Source of the DNA: Gammaproteobacteria bacterium
GTDB lineage: Bacteria > Pseudomonadota > Gammaproteobacteria > SZUA-229
DNA length: 7,044 nucleotides
Assembly (NCBI GenBank): GCA_002401185.1
Contig: NVSH01000004.1
Span: forward strand, 21,271 to 28,314
Direction: 5' to 3'
This document shows positions 1-6,591 of this stretch, in pieces. The first letter of the stretch is position 1; each line of letters begins with the position of its first letter. The notes beneath the pieces are model-generated. The model made no database searches and was not told the DNA's origin. It saw nothing but the letters and a program-made list of their open reading frames with translations. The position numbers were made by a program, and so were the translations under genes.

Positions 1-237
1 CCGCAGTGTGGTTTTTCTGGTCGTACCGTCGAAGTGTTGAAGCAAGTAGGTAAAGAATTTGGTTACTGCAATGTGCTGGCGGATCCCGAAATATTTCAAA
101 ATTTACCACGGTATGCAGATTGGCCAACATTCCCACAAGTTTATGTGGACGGTGAGTTAATTGGTGGCTGTGATATTACGCTGGAAATGTTTGAAAATGG
201 TGACCTGAAGAAAATGATAGACGAGGCGACTGTGTAA
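1..237 (+). CDS. grxD: Monothiol glutaredoxin, Grx4/GrxD type (3' part only)
   Basis: The gene enters from the left edge in frame 1, so its start and roughly the first 25-30 codons are missing. The visible part is 78 codons plus a TAA stop. It opens with PQCGFSGRTV, the CGFS active site of monothiol glutaredoxins. WPTFPQVYVDGELIGGCDI follows: the TFPQ segment carries the cis-proline and the GGCDI segment contacts glutathione. The family binds a [2Fe-2S] cluster with glutathione, usually as a homodimer or with a BolA protein, and passes clusters on in the cytosol. That role is family knowledge, not seen here. The ending and internal spacing look like a normal full-length C-terminus. The gene converges on the response-regulator gene and is followed 29 nt later by a strong hairpin terminator. 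Identification as the Grx4 class is secure; the symbol follows E. coli usage. Confidence 0.95.
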   Translation, partial: PQCGFSGRTVEVLKQVGKEFGYCNVLADPEIFQNLPRYADWPTFPQVYVDGELIGGCDITLEMFENGDLKKMIDEATV

Positions 238-266
238 GAGTTTCATTTCTTATCAGTCTATTCAGA

Positions 267-305
267 CCACAAAAAAGCCACTCGTAAGGAGTGGCTTTTT
301 TGTGG
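267..305. terminator. Bidirectional intrinsic terminator between convergent genes
   Basis: Perfect 17-bp inverted repeat: the left arm CCACAAAAAAGCCACTC is at 267-283, the loop GTAAG at 284-288 and the right arm at 289-305. The GC-rich core GCCACTC/GAGTGGC is flanked by A6 on the left and T6 on the right, so either transcript ends in a hairpin followed by a U-run. It lies 29 nt after the glutaredoxin stop and 16 nt beyond the stop of the minus-strand regulator, so it serves both genes. Confidence 0.93.
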
Positions 306-321
306 GTGTTCACTTTTATCG

Positions 322-1272
322 CTAGTACGCAATACTCATGGAGGTATCAAAACGTGCTTGTTCTAGTTTTTCGGTGGCCAGTTTGACGATGTCTTCTGTG
401 GTAATCATCAGCTCGTCACCTCGGTAGTAATGTACGCCAATATTACCGGTAATGGTCAAGTTGCCGGCTGTGGTTTTGTAAGCGCGGTTATTTATTACGT
501 TAAGGATGCGTTCGATGGCTGCGGGTTTGTAGTCTTTGGCTTTGGTGTGTTGCATGATGATGCCAAAGATATTGTTGTCTAACCGGGCGACGACATCTGT
601 TGGTCTAACAGCACGGCGTAAACGTCGATGCTGACTGATTAAAATCTCGTTAACAATAAATTCACCATGTGATCTAGCGATGTCTTCAAGTTCTCGCAAC
701 TCGACCATAATCAGGCAAACGCCACCACGTCTTGTTGAGGCTTCTAAAAGATGTGTATTTAAGTTATTCAATAAAAATTGCTTATTGCCGGCGCCGGTAA
801 GTTCATCGACCAATGCCATCTTTTTCAGATTTTGAATGGTTGCTTCCATGTGCCGCGAAGTTTCCAGTAAATCATTTTGTAACGCGGCGATGCGAGCAGC
901 AGCATTTACTCGTGCAGCTAATTCCTGAGGGTTCGGGGGTTTGCATAGATAGTCATCAACACCATGATCGAAAGCTTTAACCAGGTACTCGACACCGTCG
1001 TGTGCAGTAAACAGGATGATGGCGGTGTAAGTGCCTTTCTCCTCATCTGTCTGTCGGATACGATGTGTCAGCTCAAGGCCGTCCATCTCTGGCATCGTCC
1101 AGTCTGCCAGTACGACATCGGCAGGTTGCTGGTCCATCATAATTAAGGCTTCGGTTGCGCAGTCGGCCATGCGTACACCGTTGTAACCTGCCTTTTTTAG
1201 TGCAGTTTTTACCACGATTCGGCTAAATTGAAGGTCATCAACGATGATTATTGAGAGGTCTTTACTGCTCAT
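322..1272 (-). CDS. Orphan response regulator: receiver domain plus degenerate GGDEF domain
   Basis: The product is a 316-residue cytoplasmic signalling protein. Residues 5-125 form a receiver (REC) domain with all key positions: acidic pair D12/D13, phospho-acceptor D57 (in LADWTMPEMDG), T89 and K111 (in KPP). A predicted helical linker (about 126-155) leads to a GGDEF-fold domain (about 153-316) that starts with DELTGAGN, a variant of the usual D.LTGL.NR. At the catalytic signature, where R-Y/L-GGDEF is expected, it reads RLDNNIF (230-236). Both glycines and the acidic pair are gone, so diguanylate cyclase activity is unlikely. No RxxD inhibitory site is evident just before the signature. 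The domain probably acts as a protein-interaction or ligand-binding output. No histidine kinase is next to it. No strong SD precedes the ATG; an AGGA lies 15 nt upstream, which is rather far. A good promoter lies about 70-100 nt upstream. Confidence 0.9.
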   Translation of the reverse strand: MSSKDLSIIIVDDLQFSRIVVKTALKKAGYNGVRMADCATEALIMMDQQPADVVLADWTMPEMDGLELTHRIRQTDEEKGTYTAIILFTAHDGVEYLVKAFDHGVDDYLCKPPNPQELAARVNAAARIAALQNDLLETSRHMEATIQNLKKMALVDELTGAGNKQFLLNNLNTHLLEASTRRGGVCLIMVELRELEDIARSHGEFIVNEILISQHRRLRRAVRPTDVVARLDNNIFGIIMQHTKAKDYKPAAIERILNVINNRAYKTTAGNLTITGNIGVHYYRGDELMITTEDIVKLATEKLEQARFDTSMSIAY

Positions 1273-1345
1273 GAAAGGTTACTGCCATCCTGTGGTCGTA
1301 AATCAGGTAGTTGCAAAAATTTTGTCTTGTTAATCGAAATGTCAC

Positions 1346-1374
1346 AATATAAGAACTATAGCGAATTTAGTCAA
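1346..1374 (-). promoter_or_regulatory. Predicted sigma70 promoter for the response-regulator gene
   Basis: On the minus strand TTGACT (complement of 1369-1374) is followed by a 17-bp spacer and TATATT (complement of 1346-1351). Each hexamer matches the consensus at five of six positions and the spacing is ideal. The transcript would start near 1339, giving a leader of about 66 nt before the regulator's ATG at 1272. The promoter lies beyond the hairpin that follows rnt, so the regulator is probably a separate transcription unit. This is a sequence-match prediction only. Confidence 0.7.
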
Positions 1375-1405
1375 AAAATGCCTTATTATTTATTACTAAT
1401 ATTGT

Positions 1406-1446
1406 CTTACAGGCCGTTAACTTATTGATGGTTACCGACTTGTAAG
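1406..1446 (-). terminator. Imperfect hairpin after rnt, possible terminator or 3'-end stabiliser
   Basis: Arms at 1406-1421 and 1431-1446 match at 13 of 16 positions around a 9-nt loop. In the minus-strand transcript one further pair is a G-U wobble, leaving two mismatches. It begins 12 nt after the rnt stop codon. No U-run follows directly, so it is not a textbook intrinsic terminator. It could instead be a Rho-dependent end or protect the 3' end of the pyrC-rnt mRNA. It separates that unit from the regulator's promoter at 1346-1374. Confidence 0.45.
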
Positions 1447-1458
1447 TGTATATCTATA

Positions 1459-2103
1459 TTAACCAGCATCGCTCCATACCGGGCCAGAGGTATCCGCCCA
1501 TCGGTTGACGATAATACAGAATAATTCAGCGGTTTGCTTTGCGTCATATAATGCAGAATGCGCTTCATTATTGTCCCATTCTAGCCCTGCTGCCTGGGCG
1601 GCGCGAGATAATACCGTTTGTCCATAAGCTAGCCCTGCAAAGCTGACTGTGTCAAACGTACTGAAAGGATGAAACGGGTTACGAGAGATCTTGTTACGTT
1701 CGGCCGCTGAAAATATAAAATTGTGGTCAAGGGTCGTATTGTGACCAATCATGATAGCGCGTTTACATTTGTGCTGTTTCATCTCTTTCTGGATAAAACG
1801 AAACAGTTCGCGAACGCCAGTCTCTTCGTCTTTTGCTACGGCAACACGAAAAGGATGATGTGGGTCGATGCCATTTATTTCCATTGACGCAGGCTCCATA
1901 TTGGCGCCTGCGAATGGGTTGATGTGGCACTGGTATTCATTGTTGGTCGACATCTTGCCGTTTTCATCGATTTTTAAGGTGACCGCGCCAATTTCCAGTA
2001 AGGCATCTTTTTTGTCATCGAAACCACCGGTTTCGACGTCGACAACCACCGGGTAAAAACCGCGGAAGCGACGACTCATCAGTTTTAATGCTTCGTCACT
2101 CAT
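1459..2103 (-). CDS. rnt: Ribonuclease T (DEDDh 3'-5' exoribonuclease)
   Basis: The 214-residue product is almost exactly the length of E. coli RNase T (215). The DEDDh exonuclease residues are in order: D22 and E24 in [10 protein letters not shown]126 in [10 protein letters not shown], and H182 and D187 in [10 protein letters not shown]. The [11 protein letters not shown] segment (69-79) and the C-terminal run ending near [11 protein letters not shown] fit the family. RNase T works as a cytoplasmic homodimer that trims 3' ends of tRNA, 5S and 23S rRNA and takes part in tRNA end turnover (family knowledge). Its ATG overlaps the pyrC stop in an ATGA tetranucleotide, and no SD is visible inside the end of pyrC. 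Translation is therefore probably coupled to pyrC by termination-reinitiation. A DNA polymerase III epsilon-like exonuclease is the only close alternative; length, motifs and neighbour favour RNase T. Confidence 0.95.
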   Translation of the reverse strand: MSDEALKLMSRRFRGFYPVVVDVETGGFDDKKDALLEIGAVTLKIDENGKMSTNNEYQCHINPFAGANMEPASMEINGIDPHHPFRVAVAKDEETGVRELFRFIQKEMKQHKCKRAIMIGHNTTLDHNFIFSAAERNKISRNPFHPFSTFDTVSFAGLAYGQTVLSRAAQAAGLEWDNNEAHSALYDAKQTAELFCIIVNRWADTSGPVWSDAG

Positions 2104-3155
2104 TGTGGTGTTGCAGCAGTTTCTGCCAGTTTCCAGTTGATGGTTTGACCGGCAAGAAAAGGCACCAGTTTTTCATCGCCTAGTGGGTAAGTGTTGGGTA
2201 TTTCCCAGTCTGTTTTGTGTAAAGTGACCGTTGTCTTATTGCGAGGCAGGCCATAAAAATCGGGGCCATTAAAACTGGCAAAGGCTTCTAGTTTATCTAA
2301 TGCACCCTGCTGTTCGAATATCGAAGTATAGATTTCGATGGCAGCATGTGCGGAAAAAATGCCGGCACAACCGCAGGCGCTTTCTTTTTTATTTTTACTG
2401 TGTGGCGCGCTGTCAGTGCCCAGAAAAAATTTGTTGCTGCCTGAGCGTATAACTTTTAGTAATGCCTGCTGGTGAATATCACGTTTTAAAACGGGCAGGC
2501 AGTAATTATGTGGTTGCAAGCCTCCCTGAAACAGGGCATTGCGATTTAGCAGAAGATGTTGTGGGGTGATGGTGGCGGCAATGTTATCACCTGCCTGTGA
2601 GACAAAGTCGGCGGCTTCTTTGGTGGTGATGTGTTCGAAAACAATCTTCAAATCGGGAAAGCGTTGTGTCAGAGGTAGCAGTGTTTCATCGATAAAGACT
2701 TTTTCTCGGTCGAAGACATCGATCTGCGGTGCGGTTGCTTCACCATGGATCAGTAATGGTAAACCTGCTTTTTGCATCGCTTCCAGCGTGGCATCGCACA
2801 GTCGTATATCGGTGACACCGGCGTCAGAATTTGTCGTCGCACCCGCTGGGTATAGCTTCATTCCTTTTATAAAACAGCTTTTTCGGGCAGCGATGATTTC
2901 TTCCGGTGGGGTATTATCGGTTAGATAAAGTGTCATCAAGGGTTCGAAGTCATAGCCTTCAACGGCGGCGAGAATCTCATCGAGGTACGCCACCGCCTGG
3001 ATGACAGTGGTTATCGGCGGATTCAGGTTTGGCATGATGATGGCGCGCGCAAATTGCCTGGCAGTAAACGGTGCAACACTGGTTAGTGCTTCGCCATCTC
3101 GCAGGTGTAAATGCCAGTCATCAGGGCGGGTGATTGTTAGTTGATTTTTTGTCAT
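2100..3155 (-). CDS. pyrC: Dihydroorotase, class II (PyrC)
   Basis: The 351-residue product is close to E. coli PyrC (348). It catalyses reversible cyclisation of N-carbamoyl-L-aspartate to L-dihydroorotate, the third step of de novo pyrimidine synthesis, in the cytosol. Metal and substrate motifs are complete: H15 and H17 in [13 protein letters not shown]100 in [16 protein letters not shown] (the position of the carboxylated lysine), H137 in LLIHGE, H175 in VFEHITT and D248 in LGTDSAPH. The [13 protein letters not shown] segment is also typical. The ATG at 3155 is chosen because it puts RPDDWHLH at the usual distance from the N-terminus, although no clear SD precedes it. It is the first gene of a pyrC-rnt unit and diverges from the membrane-protein gene across 32 bp. 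An inverted repeat there includes the start codon and could influence translation. Confidence 0.97.
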   Translation of the reverse strand: MTKNQLTITRPDDWHLHLRDGEALTSVAPFTARQFARAIIMPNLNPPITTVIQAVAYLDEILAAVEGYDFEPLMTLYLTDNTPPEEIIAARKSCFIKGMKLYPAGATTNSDAGVTDIRLCDATLEAMQKAGLPLLIHGEATAPQIDVFDREKVFIDETLLPLTQRFPDLKIVFEHITTKEAADFVSQAGDNIAATITPQHLLLNRNALFQGGLQPHNYCLPVLKRDIHQQALLKVIRSGSNKFFLGTDSAPHSKNKKESACGCAGIFSAHAAIEIYTSIFEQQGALDKLEAFASFNGPDFYGLPRNKTTVTLHKTDWEIPNTYPLGDEKLVPFLAGQTINWKLAETAATPQ

Positions 3156-3175
3156 AATACAAGTTCGCTATTATG
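3153..3175. promoter_or_regulatory. Inverted repeat overlapping the pyrC start codon in a 32-bp divergent gap
   Basis: CATAATA (3153-3159) and TATTATG (3169-3175) are perfect 7-bp inverted repeats with a 9-nt spacer. The outermost three bases of the left arm are the pyrC start codon on the minus strand. In a pyrC transcript starting upstream of the repeat, the AUG would lie in the 3' arm of a weak, AU-rich hairpin. As DNA, the same palindrome supplies A/T-rich -10-like hexamers in both directions (CATAAT on minus, TATTAT on plus). No convincing -35 boxes at proper spacing accompany them. Its role as an operator, promoter core or RNA hairpin is inferred. Confidence 0.4.
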
Positions 3176-3187
3176 CCCTAAGTTGAG

Positions 3188-3706
3188 ATGTCTGACCTTC
3201 AAAAATTACTGTCTTTATTGTTTTTAAAATCCGCGCCGCAAGACCTGACGTGTTCATCGCAACGAACGGTGCAGATGGCTATCGTTTATTTTTTCTCGGG
3301 TTATATCGTTTTGCAGACGACGTTAAGGCCCGATGATATGTTTATGGGCTTGATATTAGGTTTTTTTGTGCAGTTTGCCTTTGTCTATATCGTATTGCAG
3401 GCTATGGGTCTGCAGCCGCGATTTTTGCAAACCTTTCTTGCCATACTTGGTGTCGGTGTTTTATTTAATTTAATATCCTGGCCGATATTTTCGATTATGT
3501 CTGATGAGTTGAACGACAATACAGTGAAATCTTCGATGCCATTGATTTTTTTGATGATCATCAGTTGGGAGGTTTTGGTTAAGGCCTATATATTCAAGCA
3601 CGCGTTGGAGATGAAGATGTTGAGTGCGTTGGCTTTATCTTTTTCTCTGTTTTTTATCTCGGTCGCGTTATCGCAGTTGTTATTTTCTGCTGAGGCGGCG
3701 GGTTAA
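3188..3706 (+). CDS. Unrecognised multi-pass inner-membrane protein
   Basis: I do not recognise a family. The 172-residue product has a short polar N-terminus (about 1-27) and about five hydrophobic segments near residues 28-46, 51-73, 79-103, 116-137 and 142-166. It is therefore very probably an integral inner-membrane protein. There is no cleavable signal peptide, no cysteine cluster and no obvious catalytic motif. A short acidic stretch (SDELNDN, 105-111) separates the third and fourth segments. The ATG at 3188 is taken because it begins the frame right after the divergent gap; the SD is weak (AAGTTGAG abuts the start). The stop overlaps the SD of mpl, so the two genes are almost certainly co-transcribed. 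This hints at an envelope-related role but does not prove it. Its upstream signals must overlap the 5' end of pyrC. Confidence 0.8.
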   Translation: MSDLQKLLSLLFLKSAPQDLTCSSQRTVQMAIVYFFSGYIVLQTTLRPDDMFMGLILGFFVQFAFVYIVLQAMGLQPRFLQTFLAILGVGVLFNLISWPIFSIMSDELNDNTVKSSMPLIFLMIISWEVLVKAYIFKHALEMKMLSALALSFSLFFISVALSQLLFSAEAAG

Positions 3707-3711
3707 AGGAG
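3707..3711 (+). promoter_or_regulatory. Shine-Dalgarno site supporting the TTG start of mpl
   Basis: AGGAG begins one base after the stop codon of the upstream membrane-protein gene and stands 9 nt before TTG at 3721. It supports the rare TTG start, which also places the MKIHILGICGTFMGG nucleotide-fold motif at the very N-terminus, as in the family. Confidence 0.85.
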
Positions 3712-3720
3712 TTATTAAAT

Positions 3721-5100
3721 TTGAAGATTCATATACTGGGTATCTGTGGCACGTTCATGGGTGGCGTCGCGGTATTGGCGAAGCAGGCGGGGCATGAGGT
3801 CAGCGGTTGTGATGCCAATGTGTATCCGCCGATGAGTACCCAACTTGAAGAGCAGGGTATTCACCTGTGCGAAGGTTTTCGTGCAGAAGATATTCCACAG
3901 GATGTGGACGAAGTCGTTATCGGTAATGCGATGTCACGCGGCAATGAAGCGGTGGAATACGTATTAAATAATAATATTGCCTACAGCTCAGGGCCTGAGT
4001 GGTTGTCGAAACACGTACTGGATGAGCGCTGGGTGTTGGCAGTTGCGGGCACTCACGGTAAAACCACAACCTCGAGTATGCTCGCCTGGATGTTGCAGTA
4101 TGCAGGTTTAAATCCTGGTTTTTTAATCGGCGGTATACCGGCTAATTTTGGTCTGTCTGCACGCTCGGGTGATGCGCCTTTTTTTGTGGTCGAAGCCGAT
4201 GAGTACGACACCGCGTTTTTCGATAAACGTTCTAAATTTGTCCACTACCGGCCGAGAACGGCCGTCTTGAATAATCTCGAATTTGACCATGCTGATATCT
4301 TTGACAATTTAGATGCCATAAAAAAACAGTTTCATCACTTCGTGCGTACCATTCCAGGCGATGGGCTAATCATTAAAAATGGTGCGGATAAAAATATCGA
4401 TGATGTGCTCGAACAAGGCTGTTGGTCACAGACAGCGGCGTTTTATAAAACCGATGATGCAGATCATAAAAAAAAGGGCTGGTCGATCGGTAAAACAACC
4501 GCGGATGGGAAATATTTTGAAATTCAGTTAGACGGTAAAATGGTTGCAAGTGTACATTGGTCGATTCATGGGTTGCATAACCGGATGAATGCACTGGCAG
4601 CGATAATAGCGGCGCAACATGCGGGTGTGCCGGTGGCTGTTTCATGTGAAGCCTTGAGTAAATTTAAAGGTATAAAACGTCGTCTTGAGATCAGAGGCGT
4701 GGTTAATGAGGTAACGGTATACGATGATTTCGCGCACCATCCAACGGCCATCGAAGAAACGCTCACGGCGATGAAAGAATTGAAAGGCGATGCTAAGGTA
4801 TTTGCCGTATTAGAGCCGCGTTCAAATACCATGCGCATGGGTATTCACAAAGATAGTTTAAGTGATTCATGGCAGCAGGCAGATGAGGTTTGTCTGTATC
4901 AGCCTGAAGGACTGGACTGGAATCTTACGGATGTGGTCTCGGGTTCGAAAACGTCGGCGAAGATATTTTCCAGTACGGATGAGATAATCAGTCACCTGCT
5001 GACACGCGTCAAAAGTGGTGACCATATACTTATTATGAGTAATGGTGGTTTTGAATCAATACATGAACGTATGTTAAATGCGCTCGAAGGTAAAGCATGA
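3721..5100 (+). CDS. mpl: UDP-N-acetylmuramate:L-alanyl-gamma-D-glutamyl-meso-diaminopimelate ligase
   Basis: The 459-residue Mur-ligase family enzyme compares with 457 in E. coli Mpl. It joins the recycled tripeptide L-Ala-gamma-D-Glu-meso-DAP to UDP-MurNAc with ATP, feeding murein recycling in the cytosol. Three Mur-ligase domains are visible. The N-terminal UDP-binding fold starts with HILGICGTFMGG (residues 4-15). The central ATPase has the P-loop GTHGKTTT (110-117), the Mpl-type EADEYDTAFFDKRSKF block (158-173) and NNLEFDHADIF (184-194). The C-terminal domain carries GLHNRMN (284-290), FKGIKRRLE (315-323) and DDFAHHPTA (335-343). EADEYDTAFFDKRSKF and FAHHPTA separate Mpl from MurC. Translation starts at TTG with a strong SD. 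The gene follows the membrane-protein gene by 14 nt and precedes ubiX by 22 nt, so it lies mid-operon. From memory, mpl-ubiX adjacency is also found in Pseudomonas. Confidence 0.97.
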   Translation: MKIHILGICGTFMGGVAVLAKQAGHEVSGCDANVYPPMSTQLEEQGIHLCEGFRAEDIPQDVDEVVIGNAMSRGNEAVEYVLNNNIAYSSGPEWLSKHVLDERWVLAVAGTHGKTTTSSMLAWMLQYAGLNPGFLIGGIPANFGLSARSGDAPFFVVEADEYDTAFFDKRSKFVHYRPRTAVLNNLEFDHADIFDNLDAIKKQFHHFVRTIPGDGLIIKNGADKNIDDVLEQGCWSQTAAFYKTDDADHKKKGWSIGKTTADGKYFEIQLDGKMVASVHWSIHGLHNRMNALAAIIAAQHAGVPVAVSCEALSKFKGIKRRLEIRGVVNEVTVYDDFAHHPTAIEETLTAMKELKGDAKVFAVLEPRSNTMRMGIHKDSLSDSWQQADEVCLYQPEGLDWNLTDVVSGSKTSAKIFSSTDEIISHLLTRVKSGDHILIMSNGGFESIHERMLNALEGKA

Positions 5101-5112
5101 AAAGTAAACATG

Positions 5113-5117
5113 AAGGA
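5113..5117 (+). promoter_or_regulatory. Shine-Dalgarno site supporting the GTG start of ubiX
   Basis: AAGGA lies 5 nt before GTG at 5123 and inside the 22-nt mpl-ubiX gap. The nearby ATG at 5110 is out of frame and reaches a stop after six codons. The GTG is therefore the best start, and it gives the usual short lead before the flavin-binding AITGASG motif. Confidence 0.8.
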
Positions 5118-5122
5118 CAGCA

Positions 5123-5734
5123 GTGAATAATACAAAACAGATAATCTCTCTGGCGATAACGGGTGCGTCCGGCGTGCAATATGGTTTTCGTCTGCTGGAC
5201 GTGTTATTGCAAAAAAATCACACGGTTTATCTTATGGTGAGCAAGGCTGCACAGGTTGTTATCGGTATGGAAACGGATATCGCACTACCTGGGCGCTGCA
5301 AAGACATGCAGAAGTTTCTGGTCGAAAAGTATGCCTGTGATAGTGGTCAACTGCATGTGTTTGGCGAAGATGAATGGACCGCGCCGACAGCAAGTGGTGG
5401 TGGACTGGTCGATGCTATGGTGGTGTGTCCCTGCTCGATGGGTGCCTTGTCAGCGATCGCCACGGGAGCCAGCAATAATCTTATCGAACGTTCGGCCGAT
5501 GTCATGTTAAAAGAGCGTCGCAAGTTAATCCTCGTGCCACGCGAAACCCCGTATTCCGATATCCATCTGGAGAATATGTTGAAACTTTCACGTATGGGTG
5601 CAGTGATGTTATGCGCCAATCCTGGTTTTTATAACGGTGCGAAAACCATCGAGGATCTAATCGATTTTGTTGTAGCAAAAATACTGGATCAACTAAACGT
5701 GGAGCATACGTTACAGCCTCGCTGGGGCGAATAA
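5123..5734 (+). CDS. ubiX: Flavin prenyltransferase UbiX
   Basis: The 203-residue flavoprotein attaches a dimethylallyl group to reduced FMN, making the prenylated flavin used by the UbiD decarboxylase in ubiquinone synthesis. The motifs are AITGASG (11-17, FMN phosphate loop), SKAA with METD (40-43 and 49-52, including E50), CPCSMGALSAIATGASNNLIER (102-123), then K130, and VPRETP (138-143, including E141). CANPGFYNGAKTIEDL contains Y170. These match the prenyl-phosphate and FMN ligands known from the Pseudomonas enzyme with a one-residue offset. The last equivalent basic ligand appears to be K186 where I recall arginine in Pseudomonas; this conservative change rests on memory. The C-terminus ends in PRWGE, as in pseudomonad UbiX. 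It follows mpl in the same direction and no ubiD is in the window. A palindromic repeat begins 11 nt after the stop. Confidence 0.96.
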   Translation: MNNTKQIISLAITGASGVQYGFRLLDVLLQKNHTVYLMVSKAAQVVIGMETDIALPGRCKDMQKFLVEKYACDSGQLHVFGEDEWTAPTASGGGLVDAMVVCPCSMGALSAIATGASNNLIERSADVMLKERRKLILVPRETPYSDIHLENMLKLSRMGAVMLCANPGFYNGAKTIEDLIDFVVAKILDQLNVEHTLQPRWGE

Positions 5735-5745
5735 CGTAATAGCGT

Positions 5746-5815
5746 TGTCATCTTGACCGAATGGGAGAGGTCTTATTTCCTCGAAGTCGATTTCATCCAT
5801 TCGGTCGAGATGACA
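5746..5815. repeat. 70-bp palindromic intergenic element (REP/MITE-like hairpin)
   Basis: The outer arms TGTCATCTTGACCGAATGG (5746-5764) and CCATTCGGTCGAGATGACA (5797-5815) pair over 19 positions with a single mismatch, which becomes a U-G wobble in the plus-strand RNA. The 32-nt middle holds a smaller GAGG/CCTC inverted repeat (5767-5770 and 5779-5782) and a TCGAAGTCGA segment (5781-5790). The element lies 11 nt after ubiX and 32 nt before the preferred start of the ycgN-like gene. There is no T-run, so it is not a classic terminator. Its architecture, and the TGTCATCTCGACC-like ends as I recall them from intergenic repeats in other bacteria, suggest a dispersed non-autonomous palindrome. 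Copies elsewhere in the genome cannot be checked here. The transcript would fold into a strong hairpin that could affect mRNA stability between ubiX and downstream genes. Confidence 0.75.
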
Positions 5816-5847
5816 TGTTCCGGCAAAATAATACAAGTAATACTGTC

Positions 5848-6291
5848 ATGTCTGAAGATAAATTCTGGGAATCAAAAACACTGCAACAGATGAGTCACCA
5901 TGAATGGGAATCATTGTGTGATGGCTGTGGTTTGTGTTGTCTGGTAAAGATAGAAGATGAAGATACCGGCGAAATATTTAATACCACAGTGAGTTGTCGG
6001 CAGTTAGATACCCAGAGTTGTCGTTGTCGCGACTATAAAAACAGATTGGCCGATGTGCCTATGTGTATCCAGATCACGTTAGATAATCTGCCACAACTGA
6101 ACTGGCTTCCAGATAGTTGTGCTTATAAATTGCTGTATGAAGGTGAGCCATTGCCATCCTGGCATCCGCTACTGACCGGCAACAATCATACCGTGCATGA
6201 TGCAGGCGTATCGGCAAAATGGTTCGCGCAATCAGAAGAATATATTCATCCTGAGCAGCTGGTCGAGTTCATCGTCTTTCCTGAAAAATAA
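5848..6291 (+). CDS. YcgN-family (UPF0260) cysteine-cluster protein
   Basis: With the start at ATG 5848 the product is 147 residues, close to E. coli YcgN (about 150). The N-terminal FWESKTLQQMSHHEWESLCDGCG matches the family closely. The cysteine cluster C-x2-C-G-x-CC (C24, C27, C30, C31) is followed by C50, C58, C60, C73 and C91. This pattern belongs to the CxxCxxCC putative zinc- or iron-binding family. WLPDSCAYKLLYEGEPLPSWHPLLTG (86-111) is another strongly conserved block. The molecular function is not established and I do not assign one. The frame is open further upstream to 5761, but those 29 codons lie mostly in the palindromic repeat and have no counterpart in the family, so the later start is preferred. 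The SD at 5848 is weak. The gene lies 113 nt after ubiX in the same direction, and a small basic protein gene follows. Confidence 0.9.
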   Translation: MSEDKFWESKTLQQMSHHEWESLCDGCGLCCLVKIEDEDTGEIFNTTVSCRQLDTQSCRCRDYKNRLADVPMCIQITLDNLPQLNWLPDSCAYKLLYEGEPLPSWHPLLTGNNHTVHDAGVSAKWFAQSEEYIHPEQLVEFIVFPEK

Positions 6292-6312
6292 CACCATACG
6301 AATAGTATTTTG

Positions 6313-6591
6313 ATGATAAAAAACACTGCAGAAAAATTACTAAAGACGCATAAAAGCCTCACTCATACGGAAAGCGTGAAGGTTGTCTCGCATGTTCAAC
6401 GTGATACAAAGGCTTGGATTTTAAATACCGTGATGATCGAGGGATGTGATGTGCCATTTAAGTATAAACGTAAAAAACGGTATAAAAACTTACAAGGTCA
6501 ACGCGTTAACCTTACCTATTATGCTGCAACGGAGAATGTTGCAGGCATAGTGATGGAAGTGATGCGTGTAGTAAGGATTAAAATTGCCTGA
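6313..6591 (+). CDS. Small, strongly basic protein of unknown function
   Basis: I do not recognise this 92-residue product. It has about 18 Lys/Arg against 7 Asp/Glu, with a dense basic patch KYKRKKRYK at residues 50-58. Next comes a stretch likely to form beta strands (RVNLTYYAAT), then a hydrophobic-basic end (VMEVMRVVRIKIA). There is no signal peptide, membrane helix or cysteine motif; C45 is the only cysteine. The charge would suit binding to nucleic acid or ribosomes, which is inference only. ATG 6313 is chosen over the TTG one codon earlier; no clear SD precedes either. It follows the ycgN-like gene by 21 nt and may be co-transcribed with it. It looks like a real gene because the frame fills the space after its neighbour and its composition is protein-like. 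Confidence 0.7.
   Translation: MIKNTAEKLLKTHKSLTHTESVKVVSHVQRDTKAWILNTVMIEGCDVPFKYKRKKRYKNLQGQRVNLTYYAATENVAGIVMEVMRVVRIKIA

Noticed and set aside
2539..2928. Long plus-strand open frame inside pyrC
   Set aside because: It lies fully antisense to a certain pyrC gene. Its serine/cysteine-rich translation has no recognisable motif, and no SD or spacing suggests a real gene.
4373..4838. Two overlapping minus-strand open frames inside mpl
   Set aside because: Both are antisense shadows of conserved Mur-ligase coding sequence and lack family features.
5256..5619. Alternative-frame and antisense open frames inside ubiX
   Set aside because: UbiX is intact in its own frame with all motifs; these are by-products of its codon use.
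5761..5847. Upstream start of the ycgN-like gene at 5761 (or 5815)
   Set aside because: These codons come mainly from the palindromic repeat and have no counterpart in the family. No SD precedes 5761, and the family N-terminus begins just after ATG 5848.
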